Positions 46,201 to 56,113 of a DNA stretch of 64,000 nt are shown here, in pieces (within the stretch, counting starts at the first letter, position 1; the number at the start of each line of letters is the position of its first letter). The stretch comes from Rhizomucor pusillus. Taxonomy: Eukaryota > Mucoromycota > Mucoromycetes > Mucorales > Lichtheimiaceae. The translations under genes were made by a program, and so were the position numbers. Below the pieces are notes generated by a model. It saw only the letters and a program-made list of their open reading frames with translations. It ran no database searches and was not told where the DNA came from. Where the stretch lies: NCBI GenBank assembly GCA_900175165.2, contig FWWN02000700.1, forward strand, positions 1-64,000. The letters run 5' to 3'.

Positions 46201-47723
46201 ATTGTGGCAAAAAGCTTTACGTTTGCTGCATACACTTACTCCCATGTCTCCGAGCCCAGTTTCAAGTATGCAAGCAGCAAATCCTCGCTGTCTGGATTGG
46301 CTTCAAGTGCCTTTTGGAACATGCTCATTTTGACTTCGTTGAGGCTGCCCTTGTTTGCTTTGAAACGGCTCTGCCCGGCAATATCCAAGCCCTGAGCGCT
46401 TTCGTCTTGGAATGCAATGTAGTCTAGCCACAGCTGCGGATTACTTGAATCCTAGCTCAACCGGTCAATATAAAGTACATTTGTGGCGATAGATAGCCCT
46501 TGCTTACCTCTGATAATTGCTTTTCGTATTCGATTTTACGCCTTCGGACATATTCGTCGAAGCTCTCGCCTCCTTCCTCATCGCTCTGTTCTTCGTAGAG
46601 ATCTTCTTCTTCTTTCTTGACCTTTGGTCCTTCAATGCTGCGATAATCCACTCCACTAGATATAACCTCTTCCTCCAGAGAGCCTTTTTTACCGGGAACA
46701 TCCAGGGGTATAAAGAGCCGTCCAACAGGTTCTTCCTCCGTTTTATTTGGTTTTATCTTTATCCTGGATTTGACATCGTGTCAGTAGCCAGATCCTACTA
46801 TCATCTCGTTTGTCTTGTCACCTTTTGAGGGCTCGATCGCTCTCCATGACAGCATAGTCTGGATCCATGTACCGCAGCATTTTCTGGACATAGCATTTTT
46901 CCATGTAAGCTTACATATTCTATTATATACTGCGTTTCCGAACTTACTCGTTGTTTCCTTGTCGTTAGCAAAAGCGATTTGCTTGTTTTAGATGTACTAG
47001 TGTCAATTCTGTATCTTGAAGGAAGACCGAGCACGCGACCGCCTGTCTCCCAATTAGCTACCACGCGATCACTGCAAGCGCAAAAGTAGCTATACATACC
47101 TCCGGATCGATGATACGTTGGTATGCTGGAGGCACTATTCTCGCCATATTTTAAGTTATCGTAGTCTCCATATTTGTCTATCACAAGAATAAGACCCGTA
47201 TCAAGCTTATCACTGCACGGCTTTTATATCAGTATATAAACTTCTTTGTCAACCCCTTCAGAGTCTTACGTTAGGCGTGTAGGTGACCGTGCACTTCGTT
47301 CCTGGATACGCTCATTGAGTAAATTCTCCTTTCCAAAAAAGAAACATTACGTTTCTTTGCTAACTAACCTCGCGCGATCGTCGATGTCGCTTGCTAGGTG
47401 ATCGACTCCTGCGTCTCCTGGACGTTGGAGAACGGGACGATCGCCGGCGTTCTCTCGATCGATCTCGTTTATGCTTCTTTCTTCTTCGCTGTTCACGATC
47501 GCTTTCGGAATCATCCCGATACGAATCTGCAGGCGCAGTATGTGTGTCAGTCCTCGTCGCTTTACCCCACTTTTGATAGTAAATGTTTCTCTCTACCTCG
47601 AACATCGGGAGCGCTCGAAAATGAAGGTGCTGGTGGAGGACGTATGCTTGCGCTCAAGTCTGGGGCGGTCGAGAACGAGGGGGGTGGTGGTATAAACCCA
47701 CGCGATCTTGAATCGTCAGACAT
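43244..47723 (-). CDS. NRDE2: NRDE2 / Nrl1 family HAT-repeat protein
   Basis: Nuclear protein that binds the helicase Mtr4 and the spliceosome. It affects nuclear RNAi, exosome use and splicing in worm, fission yeast and man. ATG 47723 (MSDDSRSRGFIPPPPSF), with a repeated Pro-Pro-x-PSFSxAPD element. An RS/SR-rich basic stretch (KHKRDRSRERRRSSRSP) follows, then the Mtr4-interaction-type segment GGRVLGLPSRYRID, an acidic linker, and then many HAT repeats: NPQLWLDYIAFQDE, RPESIRLWAEYINLRQTNF, WSCLPAEP, KSHGHIEEARKVYR, MSDLESKGAFHVTECLAML and NTIFIGIYVWNESRLRIMNRVR. The stop is at 43244-43246. More than fifteen small introns, the most intron-rich gene of the window. Other HAT proteins (Clf1, Prp6) lack the N-terminal RS region and the W-DYIAFQ box. 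Confidence 0.9.
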
Positions 47724-47926
47724 AACTCGCGTTCTGCTGCTACGTTAAAGCGTTGGGTGCAAACAGAGCTTAGGGATGGTAGTATAATATCTGCTGACCA
47801 GTTATATGCAAGAAAGGAAAGGAAAAGACAGAGGCAGCAACAGAGTATTGCATGAAAAGCAAATCTGACTTTGTGATGCGCAGTTCGGAGGTTCCTGCAC
47901 CACCACCACTTCTTTCCTCTTTCAAA
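47724..47926. promoter_or_regulatory. Divergent promoter between NRDE2 and UBC7
   Basis: 203 bp between the two start codons. It contains a TATAAT-like stretch at 47780-47787 on the plus strand. No other motif is clear. Confidence 0.4.
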
Positions 47927-48752
47927 ATGTACGCCAACAGAAACACTGGATCGACCGCATTGAAACGGTTGATGACAGAATACCGAGGTAATTAAGCAAG
48001 CTGCAGACAGATTGGTTGCATTACTGACACGAGATCCTCTCAACAGAGCTCACACTCAATGCTCCAGAAGGCATTACTGCCGGTACGCTCTATACTCGTG
48101 TGTAGGCGTGACAGTATAACTCACAAATATCCAGGGCCTGTCGACGAGAACAACTTTTTTGAATGGGAAGCGCTTATAAGGTAACGGGTATATATGATGA
48201 CCGTGATATCTAGTAGACAACTGGTCTGACGAAACATTTGCCTACGTTGCAGCGGACCTGAGGGTACTCCGTTCGAAGGCGGCATCTTTCCAGCAACCTT
48301 GACATTCCCAAAGGATTATCCTTTGAGCCCACCGACCATGAAATTCACCTGCGACTTCTTCCACCCCAACGTCTATCCTAACGGCACAGTGTGCATCTCG
48401 ATTCTGCATCCGCCTGGCGACGATCCAAACATGTATGAAAGCAGCTCAGAACGATGGAGCCCGGTGCAAAGTGTGGAAAAGATCTTGCTCAGTGTCGTCA
48501 GTATGCTTGCAGGTATTGTATATCTCTGGCAATGTCTTTGGTTTTCTACGAAATTGTTACTTAGTCTTAATATGTATGTGCAGAACCAAACGATGAAAGT
48601 GGAGCAAACATTGATGCCTGCGTAAGTACATAATTATTGAATAACTATGATACTCTTCGTATTGACATGTGCAAAAGAAAATCTGGCGAACGGATCGAGA
48701 AAAGTACAATGAGATTGTCCGTCGAAACACTGCAAAGACTTTAGGACTATAG
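47927..48752 (+). CDS. UBC7: Ubiquitin-conjugating enzyme E2 Ubc7 (UBE2G2)
   Basis: E2 of ER-associated degradation, recruited by Cue1/gp78-type partners. ATG 47927 ([22 protein letters not shown]). Short introns separate [54 protein letters not shown] and the rest. The active-site Cys lies in [10 protein letters not shown] (about residue 89). It is followed by the acidic loop specific to Ubc7/Cdc34 ([20 protein letters not shown]) and [26 protein letters not shown], which matches UBE2G2 almost throughout. It ends NTAKTLGL and stop 48750-48752. Confidence 0.96.
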
Positions 48753-49244
48753 TTTAAACCGTTTATACAATCAGGATTCTTTCTATCTGGATACGTCATG
48801 TTCCTTTCTACCATTGATCGGTGAAATGCAAAGCAATAGGTCACCATCTCCTAATACAATTCATTTCTAAAACCATCAATGAAAAGGCGTATATTTGTTT
48901 TAAAGTTTTTATCGAGATTTACGTCAATTCAAAGCGATAACATCAATATTTGATGATGAAGTACATATTTTTCTATCCAGTAGGTTAGGAGATAGAAATT
49001 GTCTTGCAAGAAGCGCCACCAGACAGCGGCGGCCATAGAAAATAAGCGGCCGGCGAAAAAAGTTTTTTTTGAAAAGATTTGTTTGCTGGGAAATGGTTGT
49101 TCTTTCTCTTTTTTCCAGATAGTGAGGAAGGTGTGTAGCATTAAACTAGGGATGGCTGGATCGTCTTGAAAAGAAAGAAAAATACTCATCGCTTGCCACT
49201 GCAGATTCTTTTCTCTTTGTGGAAAACAATCGAATTATCTGAAA
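48753..49244. other. Intergenic, eS31 promoter
   Basis: UBC7 3' flank and the promoter/leader of the Ubl-eS31 gene. A T-rich stretch and CTTTCTCTTTTTTCC tract at 49095-49118 resemble leaders of ribosomal protein genes. No other gene seen. Confidence 0.45.
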
Positions 49245-49778
49245 ATGCAAATCTTCGTCAAGTCTCTTGAAGGCAACACTCTTGCCTTGAACGTCACTCC
49301 CGCCTCCTCCGTGGCCTCCGTCAAGGCCATGATCGCTGAGCGCGAAGGTACACTTAAGAGCTTTCTGTTGGCTTTGCATTGTCCGTTGCTAATGTTAGTT
49401 GTGTGGTGAACAGGCATTCCCGCTGATGCTCAGCTCTTGTCGTATGCTGGCAAGAACCTCGTCGATGGCGAGCTCTCCCTCTACGGCATTGAGGACTTGA
49501 ACACCCTCCACTTGAACGCCGAGCTTTTGGGTGGTGGTAAGAAGAAGAAGAAGAAGACCTACACTACCCCCAAGAAGATCAAGCACAAGCGCAAGAAAGT
49601 CAAATTGGCTGTCTTGAAGTTCTACAAGGTTGACGAGTCTGGCAAGATTACCCGTCTCCGTCGCGAGTGCCCCAACGCCACCTGCGGTGCTGGTGTCTTC
49701 ATGGCCTGGCACAAGGACCGTCAATACTGCGGCAAGTGCCACTTGACCTATGTCTTCCAACAGGGTCAATCCGCCTAA
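49245..49778 (+). CDS. RPS31: Ubiquitin-like protein fused to ribosomal protein eS31 (RPS31/S27a)
   Basis: Two exons (49245-49347 and 49414-49778), 155 residues. The first 76 are a ubiquitin fold beginning [19 protein letters not shown] and ending [10 protein letters not shown], followed by the Lys-rich eS31 part ([21 protein letters not shown]). eS31 has an intact zinc finger: CPNATC...YCGKC. The eS31 half is near-canonical. The ubiquitin half is strongly diverged: around position 44 it reads LLSYAG instead of RLIFAG, so the Ile44 patch is lost. The Lys63 region reads IEDLNTL, and the tail is ELLGG rather than RLRGG. It is therefore a ubiquitin-like leader removed from eS31, probably not a source of conjugatable ubiquitin. 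C. elegans UBL-1 is a similar case. Confidence 0.95.
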
Positions 49779-49962
49779 GTGTTGCCAAGGGATCAAAGAT
49801 CATGACAAATAAAATCATTTAGTTGTTGTGTTTTTGTGTACACATGCGTAGCAGTGTCCAATGTCATTCTGTTATCTTTACAATGCTAGTTACATCGAGG
49901 ATGTATGGTTGTTGAGTGACCGTGTAATGAGTATTTTAAACATGCGGGAATGTGGGGGGAAT

Positions 49963-50278
49963 CTAATCGTCGTCCGTTGCTGGTTTGTTGGAAGGTGCGC
50001 GCGAAACGGCTTGAGTCTTGAGCAATTCTCGATGCAAAGCCTGCTGTTCCTCTAGCTCTCTCATGTTTTCCTGTCGTTGCAAGAGCTTTCTGCGTCGTTC
50101 GTCGTCCTTTTCAAGACCTTGCCTCATTAACTACAAGATCTAGCCGTGAGTTGAGATCAGATTGTTCTCCGCTTTAGTTTACCTCTTTCTCGTAGATCTG
50201 GAGGTAATGGACACCATAGATCGTGCCGCAACACAGCACAATCGAGGCTCCCAAGGTCATTTTGGCACGTGTGGACAT
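49963..50278 (-). CDS. PET117: Cytochrome c oxidase assembly protein Pet117
   Basis: Small mitochondrial inner-membrane protein coupling Cox15 haem A synthase to oxidase assembly. ATG 50278: MSTRAKMTLGASIVLCCGTI, one membrane span, then HYLQIYEKE. A GTAAAC...TTGTAG intron joins it to LMRQGLEKDDERRRKLLQRQEN, a charged helix, and it ends in TDDD with the stop at 49963-49965. The layout (MS+xKVxLG..., one N-terminal span, GVHY, then a Lys/Arg/Glu helix containing KENxR) matches human PET117. It is convergent with the eS31 gene. Confidence 0.87.
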
Positions 50279-50692
50279 ACTGAGAAAACAAAGTGATTAA
50301 AAAGCGGGTCACCCCTGGCGCTGCTGCAAGAACTGAGTTTGTGGATCTCGATAATAGGGTTCAGGCCGCCCTGCAGAGATGTTTGAATTGATGAAGCAAG
50401 GAATATGCGTATAATCCTTCAGAAACATGGGCAGCGCTCTGGATTACTATCATGATGACAGTATATGGTGTTGATATTAATTTAATCTGGTTCCGGGCGA
50501 GCTGCAGGCTTGTGTGCAGTCAAATCTTATCTCCATATAAGGCATGTACATTCGTGTGCCTCGCACCACACACATACACGCACACACGCACACACTCACA
50601 GCACCCCACTCACAGGTTCCCTCTCCTCCTCCCTCCCTTACCATTAGCTCGGTGGATCGTGAAACCCCATTCTTTCTTCCTCTGTCATTGCA
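50279..50692. promoter_or_regulatory. Divergent promoter between PET117 and the Kelch gene
   Basis: 414 bp between the start codons. It contains a CA-rich microsatellite (50568-50600) and a pyrimidine tract (50620-50645) ahead of the Kelch start. No specific site assigned. Confidence 0.4.
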
Positions 50693-52601
50693 ATGTCGAA
50701 AAGGAGGCAGCAGCCTCAACAGCTCCGGTTATCAGAGCGACCCGTTTCTCCTTCGACGTCTGTAGCTTCCTTCCGGACTAAGGGCTCTTCGTCTCCTGTA
50801 CCGAGCAATCACTCTTCCAGCATCATCTCCAAAGTGAAGCGGTCTTTATCGTCGTCCGGCAACGGTCGTCCGTTTCCGAGCACGTCCTTGTCGTTTACCT
50901 CCGCTGAAAGGTAACAATAGAATCAAAGTATATTATTAACTCGGGGTAAAATAATAATAGATCTGTATTATTCCAGATCTTTGGATGTGGCTTCTTCCGA
51001 AGACCTGGCAAATGGTGGTGAAATGGAACGAGATGCTAGTAATTTTTCAAGTGAAACTACTACGCGACCTCCGTTATCACCATCGCGATGGGTGCAAAAA
51101 CCGCCCGTAACCGGCAACAGCAGCAACAATAACAACAATAGCAGGCTGAATAATCACCAGAAATTGTACCAAAGTGGTGTGATCAGCAGCACCGTTGCAG
51201 CCGCGACCAGCCCGGCCACTGCAACGTTTTCACGCGCTCCTCTACCGGAACCCGAGTGGGTACCACCTGCCAACCGACGCCGCGGCAGCAGTAATACGAG
51301 TAGCACCAACAACGACAACAAACTATCATCATCGGCGGGCCCGATGCTCGGCAACAACGCGGCAAAAACTAAGAGACCGTTCGATGTACAGCCTGCACCT
51401 GCGCCGGCAATGTACTGGTCGAAAGCTGTCACTTATGGCCCCAAACCGCGTCCTCTCCGTGCACACTCCAGCGTGGTCGTGAACGAGCTTATGTATGTGT
51501 TTGGAGGCACAGACCAGCGCGGTGGATTCGGCAAAGTTTATGCTTTGGAACTTGGTATGACGAATAAAATCTTTAATCGCTGAAGCACATCTCACCTCGC
51601 ATCCTCTAGATACCCTCACGTGGACGAAACCAAAGACATTTGGTGAACCCCCACCACCCTGTCGGGCGCAGAGCGCAGTTGTCCTAGAGGAGGAATCCAA
51701 GATATACTTTTTTGGCGGTGGTGATGGACCGAGTTATTACAACCACATCACGATCTTGGACACGAGCAAGTATTAAGATCATAATCATGCATTGGGTTGA
51801 TCCAACTAACAACCTTTTTTTTTTCAGAGACCATGACGTGGATTTGGCCCAAGACCATCGGTCCTCGCCCGTCGCCGCGGCGTGCTCACACATCTGTTAT
51901 TTGGCGCGGACACTTGTATATTTTTGGAGGCGGTGATGGCGCTCGGGCCCTCAACGACGTATATACATTAAACCTCAAGGACAATACATGGTCGATGGTA
52001 GAAACGACTGGCGCGAAACCTGAGCCACGAGGATACCACAGTGGAACATTGGTCGGGGACAAACTTGTTATCTATGGTGGAAGTGATGGCCAGACGTGTT
52101 TTGGAGATATACATTTGCTTGATCTTGGTTAGTCCAATTCGACATGCGTGCGTATGATTTTCTCTCAGAATGTTTATCCATTGCAAAATAGAATCGAATG
52201 TATGGCACCGTGTCGGGTTGGACCCGCAGATTCCTCGACTTTCGCACGCTGCCACGTGCATCGGATCATACCTGTTTGTCACTGGTGGACATGACGGGAC
52301 TCACTATTGCAATGATTTACTAATGCTGAATTTTGGCAAGTTTGCATAAAAGATACACAACTCCAGTCTTAAAGCTGACCATAGTTTCTCGCATCTAGTT
52401 ACCATGGCATGGGAAGTACGACGAATTTATGGCCAGGCGCCAAGTGCTCGCGGATACCACACTGCTGTCTTGTACGATAGCCGCTTATTCATGTTTGGCG
52501 GCTACGACGGCAAGCACTTTTTTGACGATGTGTTTGTTCTGGACCTCAGCTCCCATGCATATTTGCCCCAAGTAACTAATTTTGTTATCGAGATTTTCTA
52601 A
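50693..52601 (+). CDS. Kelch-repeat beta-propeller protein
   Basis: ATG 50693 (MSKRRQQPQQLRLSERPVSP). About 230 residues of disordered Ser/Asn/Pro-rich sequence, with an asparagine run near 51130, precede a six-bladed Kelch propeller. Blades show the paired Gly and R-x-H pattern: PRPLRAHSSVVVNELMYVFGG, PPCRAQSAVV...IYFFGGGDG, PSPRRAHTSVIWRGHLYIFGG, PEPRGYHSGTLVGDKLVIYGG, PRLSHAATCIGSYLFVTGG and PSARGYHTAVLYDSRLFMFGG. The C-terminus is LDLSSHAYLPQVTNFVIEIF, stop at 52599-52601. Five or six introns. Fungal relatives include cell-end proteins of the Tea1/Kel type and unrelated Kelch proteins. Without the Tea1 coiled coil a polarity role cannot be claimed. Confidence 0.88.
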
Positions 52602-52717
52602 CCTGCGCTGTTTCGTGTATATCTCATTCTATTAACTGTCTAATCACGTAAATACATGGCCCGGAATTTCGGCTTAATTTCCATCCTTGTCTTTCCTTGC
52701 TTGTTATTGCCCTTGCT

Positions 52718-53224
52718 ATGAGCATATTATCGTGGCTCTTTCCGTCGTCCTCCTCCTCCTCAAACAAGAATCTCGAGGAAGACATTCCAAAGAAAACGAC
52801 ATGTTACCATATTGTAGGTTGAGCTGCTATACACTCGACAATCACTTGCCCACTGTAACCTTGATCATGTAGGAAGGATTCCTGAGCTGTCATTATTTCC
52901 ACCTGGCCACCGAGGTCGCCGATCGTCTATCCGCCAAGCACTCGCACATCAAAGCCGACGTGAGCGCATACATTAAGCAGCAGTGGTACGAGCGATCTAG
53001 AGAATTGCAAGAGGTATCACTGTGACGAAAAGGATATGGCAGTCAGTACCTGATATACTCAACCGAAAAAAACGGGGAATGGTTAGGAATTCAAGACAAA
53101 GCATACTACCTCCCCGTTCATTTACGAAGGATGCGTTGCAGGTCAACAGACATTCGTAGGAGGCTACACGGATTTTGCAAAGAAGGTGAAGGAAACATAT
53201 AAAATGAATGTACCGCTAGACTAG
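52718..53224 (+). CDS. Stand-alone MDH1B-type N-terminal (thioredoxin-like) domain protein
   Basis: Three exons with clean GT-AG borders (52718-52813, 52873-53013, 53087-53224), 124 residues. A short Ser-rich start (MSILSWLFPSSSSSSN) precedes EGFLSCHYFHLATEVADRLS, then WYERSRELQEEFKTKHTTSP, IYEGC and FVGGYTDFAKKVKETY. This follows the N-terminal domain of malate dehydrogenase 1B (CPYY.kAe..AdyL...W..w......K..SPiiWrE....G.liGGfndF...a...Y). No dehydrogenase domain follows: the stop is at 53222-53224 and the next 580 bp are non-coding. The glutaredoxin-like CPYY is CHYF here, so one Cys remains. Function is unknown. It starts only 116 bp after the Kelch stop on the same strand. Confidence 0.65.
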
Positions 53225-53806
53225 ATGGTCATCCAACATGTGAATATACGAGGGATAAAGAGATAGATAGATAGATAGAGAGAGCAAGCCAAAGACAAAT
53301 GCATTCACATTTGTATAGACTGAAAATATTCCTATTCATTTTGTGTAAAGCCTATAGGTAATAGCCATTAGATGAGAGCAGCGACGACCCTTTCCTTCGT
53401 CACCAAAAAATCATTTTTCTGCAAGGAGAATACGTTGATCGAACAGCTAAACAGACGACCTGTTCACCGAATTTCACAAGATTGAGCGAGAGTATCCGGA
53501 CCTTTTGTGTTCTGAAAAATGTGTTCTAGTCTGGGTTCATCCTTGCTTCAGTTTCCCGGGGCATGCCACTGCATGCAAACCTAAAGACGCTCCCTGTTGT
53601 TATGGGTGTTACATACAAGGCAATCAAAGGAGACTATTACCTCTGCTCTTCCGTATTATAACTCACGGAACATGTGTCCTTTACATATAGTAACTGTCAA
53701 CCTTCTAGCGTATTACGGCATTATCTAATATTATCCTTTGGGTGATCGCAGCAAATGTCCATTTCCTGACTGACACACGACATGACTTACAAGGTTTGAG
53801 ACAAGC
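53225..53806. other. Intergenic
   Basis: 3' flank of the MDH1B-N gene, with a GATA-type tetranucleotide run (about 53262-53280), followed by sequence without a supported gene. A 61-codon frame at 53505-53690 has no similarity. Confidence 0.4.
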
Positions 53807-54395
53807 ATGGACCTTGACAACTTGACATGGCGGGCTGCTTCTAAGCTATCAAGCGTGCAAGTAAATGCAGATGAAAAATTCAGATAATATGAATTAATTT
53901 TAATAACATTTGCATTTAGCGTCTCATTGAACGAGACACCAGTGGCCGAACCGGCTGAGGAACTTGTTGAATCGACTACTACGCGGCCATGATTTTGAGT
54001 ATTCTCGACGCAAGCGGAGACGGGAGATGAGTACGAGGAGTCTTCAGCGGAGCCCAGTGATGATGAGCACCAGCGGTCCCCTGAGGAGACATATGCAAGG
54101 AGTCACAACCCTGTTGCGGGACGACAGCTTGCACGAGGTATTCGTGAGCAGCGCGCCTTCCAGCTGTTGCCAATAACACCAGAAGACGCAATTTTCCTAT
54201 TCCCCTTTTTTATTCCTACATGCCAACATTGATTCAGACAGAGATACAAGGATGCGGACGGACCGATTGCGGTCAACCGGCAGAGCTACAACCGAGTTGT
54301 TTGAGGAATATCAGCAACTCCTCGAGAAAGAAATAAGTCCATCGGATACAGACCTCTACAATATCATGGAACGACTTTTGAAGTACTTTGAATAA
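53807..54395 (+). CDS. Hypothetical small protein, acidic then basic
   Basis: Four-exon model by eye. ATG 53807 (MDLDNLTWRAASKLSSVQ). A GTAAAT...TTTAG intron, then RLIERDT. A 58-nt GTGGCC...TTGAG intron, then IFSTQAETGDEYEESSAEPS, an acidic stretch followed by RSHNPVAGRQLAR. A GTATTC...TTCAG intron, then RDTRMRTDRLRSTGRATTEL and FEEYQQLLEKEISPSDTDLY to the stop at 54393-54395. About 125 residues in total. All junctions keep the frame, which supports a real gene. No family is recognised. The acidic patch and Arg-rich segment suggest a nuclear regulatory protein, which is only an impression. Confidence 0.45.
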
Positions 54396-54897
54396 GATTC
54401 CATGACTCAATTTTGAGCAATCTGCAAAGTAACCAAATTACTCAAAACTACTGGGCAACCTAAGGGAACTCACCTTTTTCACTCTTTTCTTTCTTTTCCT
54501 TTCCTCTCTGTATTCTCTACTCTCAGGCTAATATGTGGTATCCAATAGATTTACCTCTCGTCTATATAAATATCGATAACTAAGCAATAAAATAGCTCAA
54601 TTTAACAGAACAGAGTCACGCGTATATCACTTTGGAAACTGGCGGTGTTTGCCTGGTTACTCAGCTGCGCTTGGGTACTGCGCATCCTGAAGAGCAACCC
54701 TCAAATATTGTAACTCTTGTAAATAAAATATCTTTTATGTCAACAAATATCATCCAGCATTCGAATACATGAGATGGAAATATGGATAGAAATCAAGCAG
54801 AGAAGGAAGAGAAACGGAAAGGACAAAGGTGCAAGGGTATATATACATGTATATGTATACTACATGATGAGACCTCGCCTTGCAGCTTACTACTTGT
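54396..54897. other. Intergenic between convergent genes
   Basis: About 500 bp between the stop codons of the hypothetical gene and the antizyme gene. Contains AATAAAATA (54586-54594) and AAATAAAATATC (54721-54732), likely 3'-end signals, and a TATATACATGTATATG palindromic stretch near 54840-54857. No gene. Confidence 0.4.
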
Positions 54898-56113
54898 TCA
54901 GAGCTCGTAGCCCAAAAAAATGAGATTGGCTGCTTGACGATAGATGCGAGGGTCCGTCAGTTGGAAGCCAATGTACATGAGTGCACGGATAAGCATTTCT
55001 AGCGGTTACATTTTGTCAGATATACTATATATTGCCTGGACTGCATTTCTTTAAGACTTACTTGCATTGCAAGCGCGGCTATCGACGATAGCCACTAAAT
55101 GGGAGCAGCTGGTCTTTTCCTCGGCCAGTTCAATCAGTTGTGTCATGCTAAGTAGAGCGTTAGTACATACCACTTTTTGATCCCTGCCTGCCTGCCTGCC
55201 ACAGCGCGCGCGCTCTCGCGCAAATATTTAAATAATAATAATAATGGACCATGGAGATCTACCGCTGTAGTAGCAAACAACAAGAGGAAAGCTACATCCT
55301 ACCTGCTTCCCCCCACTCTGCTTGCTGAACTGACCACAAAAAAGGGTTAAGAATCTCGGTGGATATTTACATTTACCTTTGCTTGCCAGAAACTGCGTTG
55401 TTCCAAGAAGGGGAAAGAACAGGCTATGCTTGACCACTGATATAAGCAAGGGATGGAGTTTTCCTACACTTGGATGCTGCCCAAGGAGGGGAGGGGACAT
55501 GTAGTTCGTCATGGTCCATTACAACATTGCTTTACGCCCAACTTGCAACCAAGCCCATGTGTATATATATCCATCCCTCTTCTGCCTCCTCTCCACTTGC
55601 AAAAGGTTACTCACCTAGAAAAGAATTCTGTCTGGTTCCAGTTTTCTAAATCAGAGTAATGATCCTCCGGCAGCGTCATGAAAAATGTATCTTGATATAT
55701 GAAGGCCTGACACTGCAGCGTCTTTCGATAGTCGCTGATTATCAACAGCTCGGTAGCTTCGCGGTATATTTCGTGCGTGGGGCCAAAGGTACGGGTGACC
55801 ACATCCTGCTCCTCCTGCCCGTGTTTTACTACTAAGATAGATTAATAAGCACGCCAGGGGGTGGGGGTAGGGTTCTAGCTGAGCAATTTTATATACCTGG
55901 TACTGCACGTTTTTGGATGCGAGTGATCTCAAAACGGGTAAGCGGGGCTGCTGCTGCTGCTGGCGGCATACTTTTGTTGGCACCGCCGCCGCCGTTCCCA
56001 CTCGCAGCAAAAATTTGCTTGTCATCACTGGAGCAGAGGACATTTGAAGATTGGAAAGTCTCCAAAGGTATAGCATAATCACTTTGTTGTATGGTAGTAT
56101 TTTTCAAAATCAT
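54898..56113 (-). CDS. OAZ1: Ornithine decarboxylase antizyme
   Basis: Polyamine-induced inhibitor that binds ornithine decarboxylase and delivers it to the proteasome. Exon 1 ends 55897; intron 55832-55896; exon 2 55615-55831; a 467-nt intron 55148-55614 with a perfect TACTAAC branch site; exon 3 from 55147; a last exon to the stop at 54898-54900. The antizyme core is clear: QAFIYQDTFFMTLPEDHYSD, SSMTQLIELAEEKTSC, SHLVAIVDSR, then KMLIRALMYIGFQLTDPR and NLIFLGYEL. In the family this core is reached by a +1 shift at a UGA. Here the core frame is open back to the first ATG at 56113 (MILKNTTIQQSDYAIPLE). In the frame from which a +1 shift would enter, UGA codons lie at 56027-56025 (after CAG) and 55931-55929 (after UUU), but no ATG precedes them in this exon. 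Confidence 0.8.

Noticed and set aside
55651..56082. Alternative 143-codon frame overlapping antizyme exons 1 and 2
   Set aside because: It needs the retained first intron and does not encode the antizyme core. Spliced, this frame stops at the exon junction.
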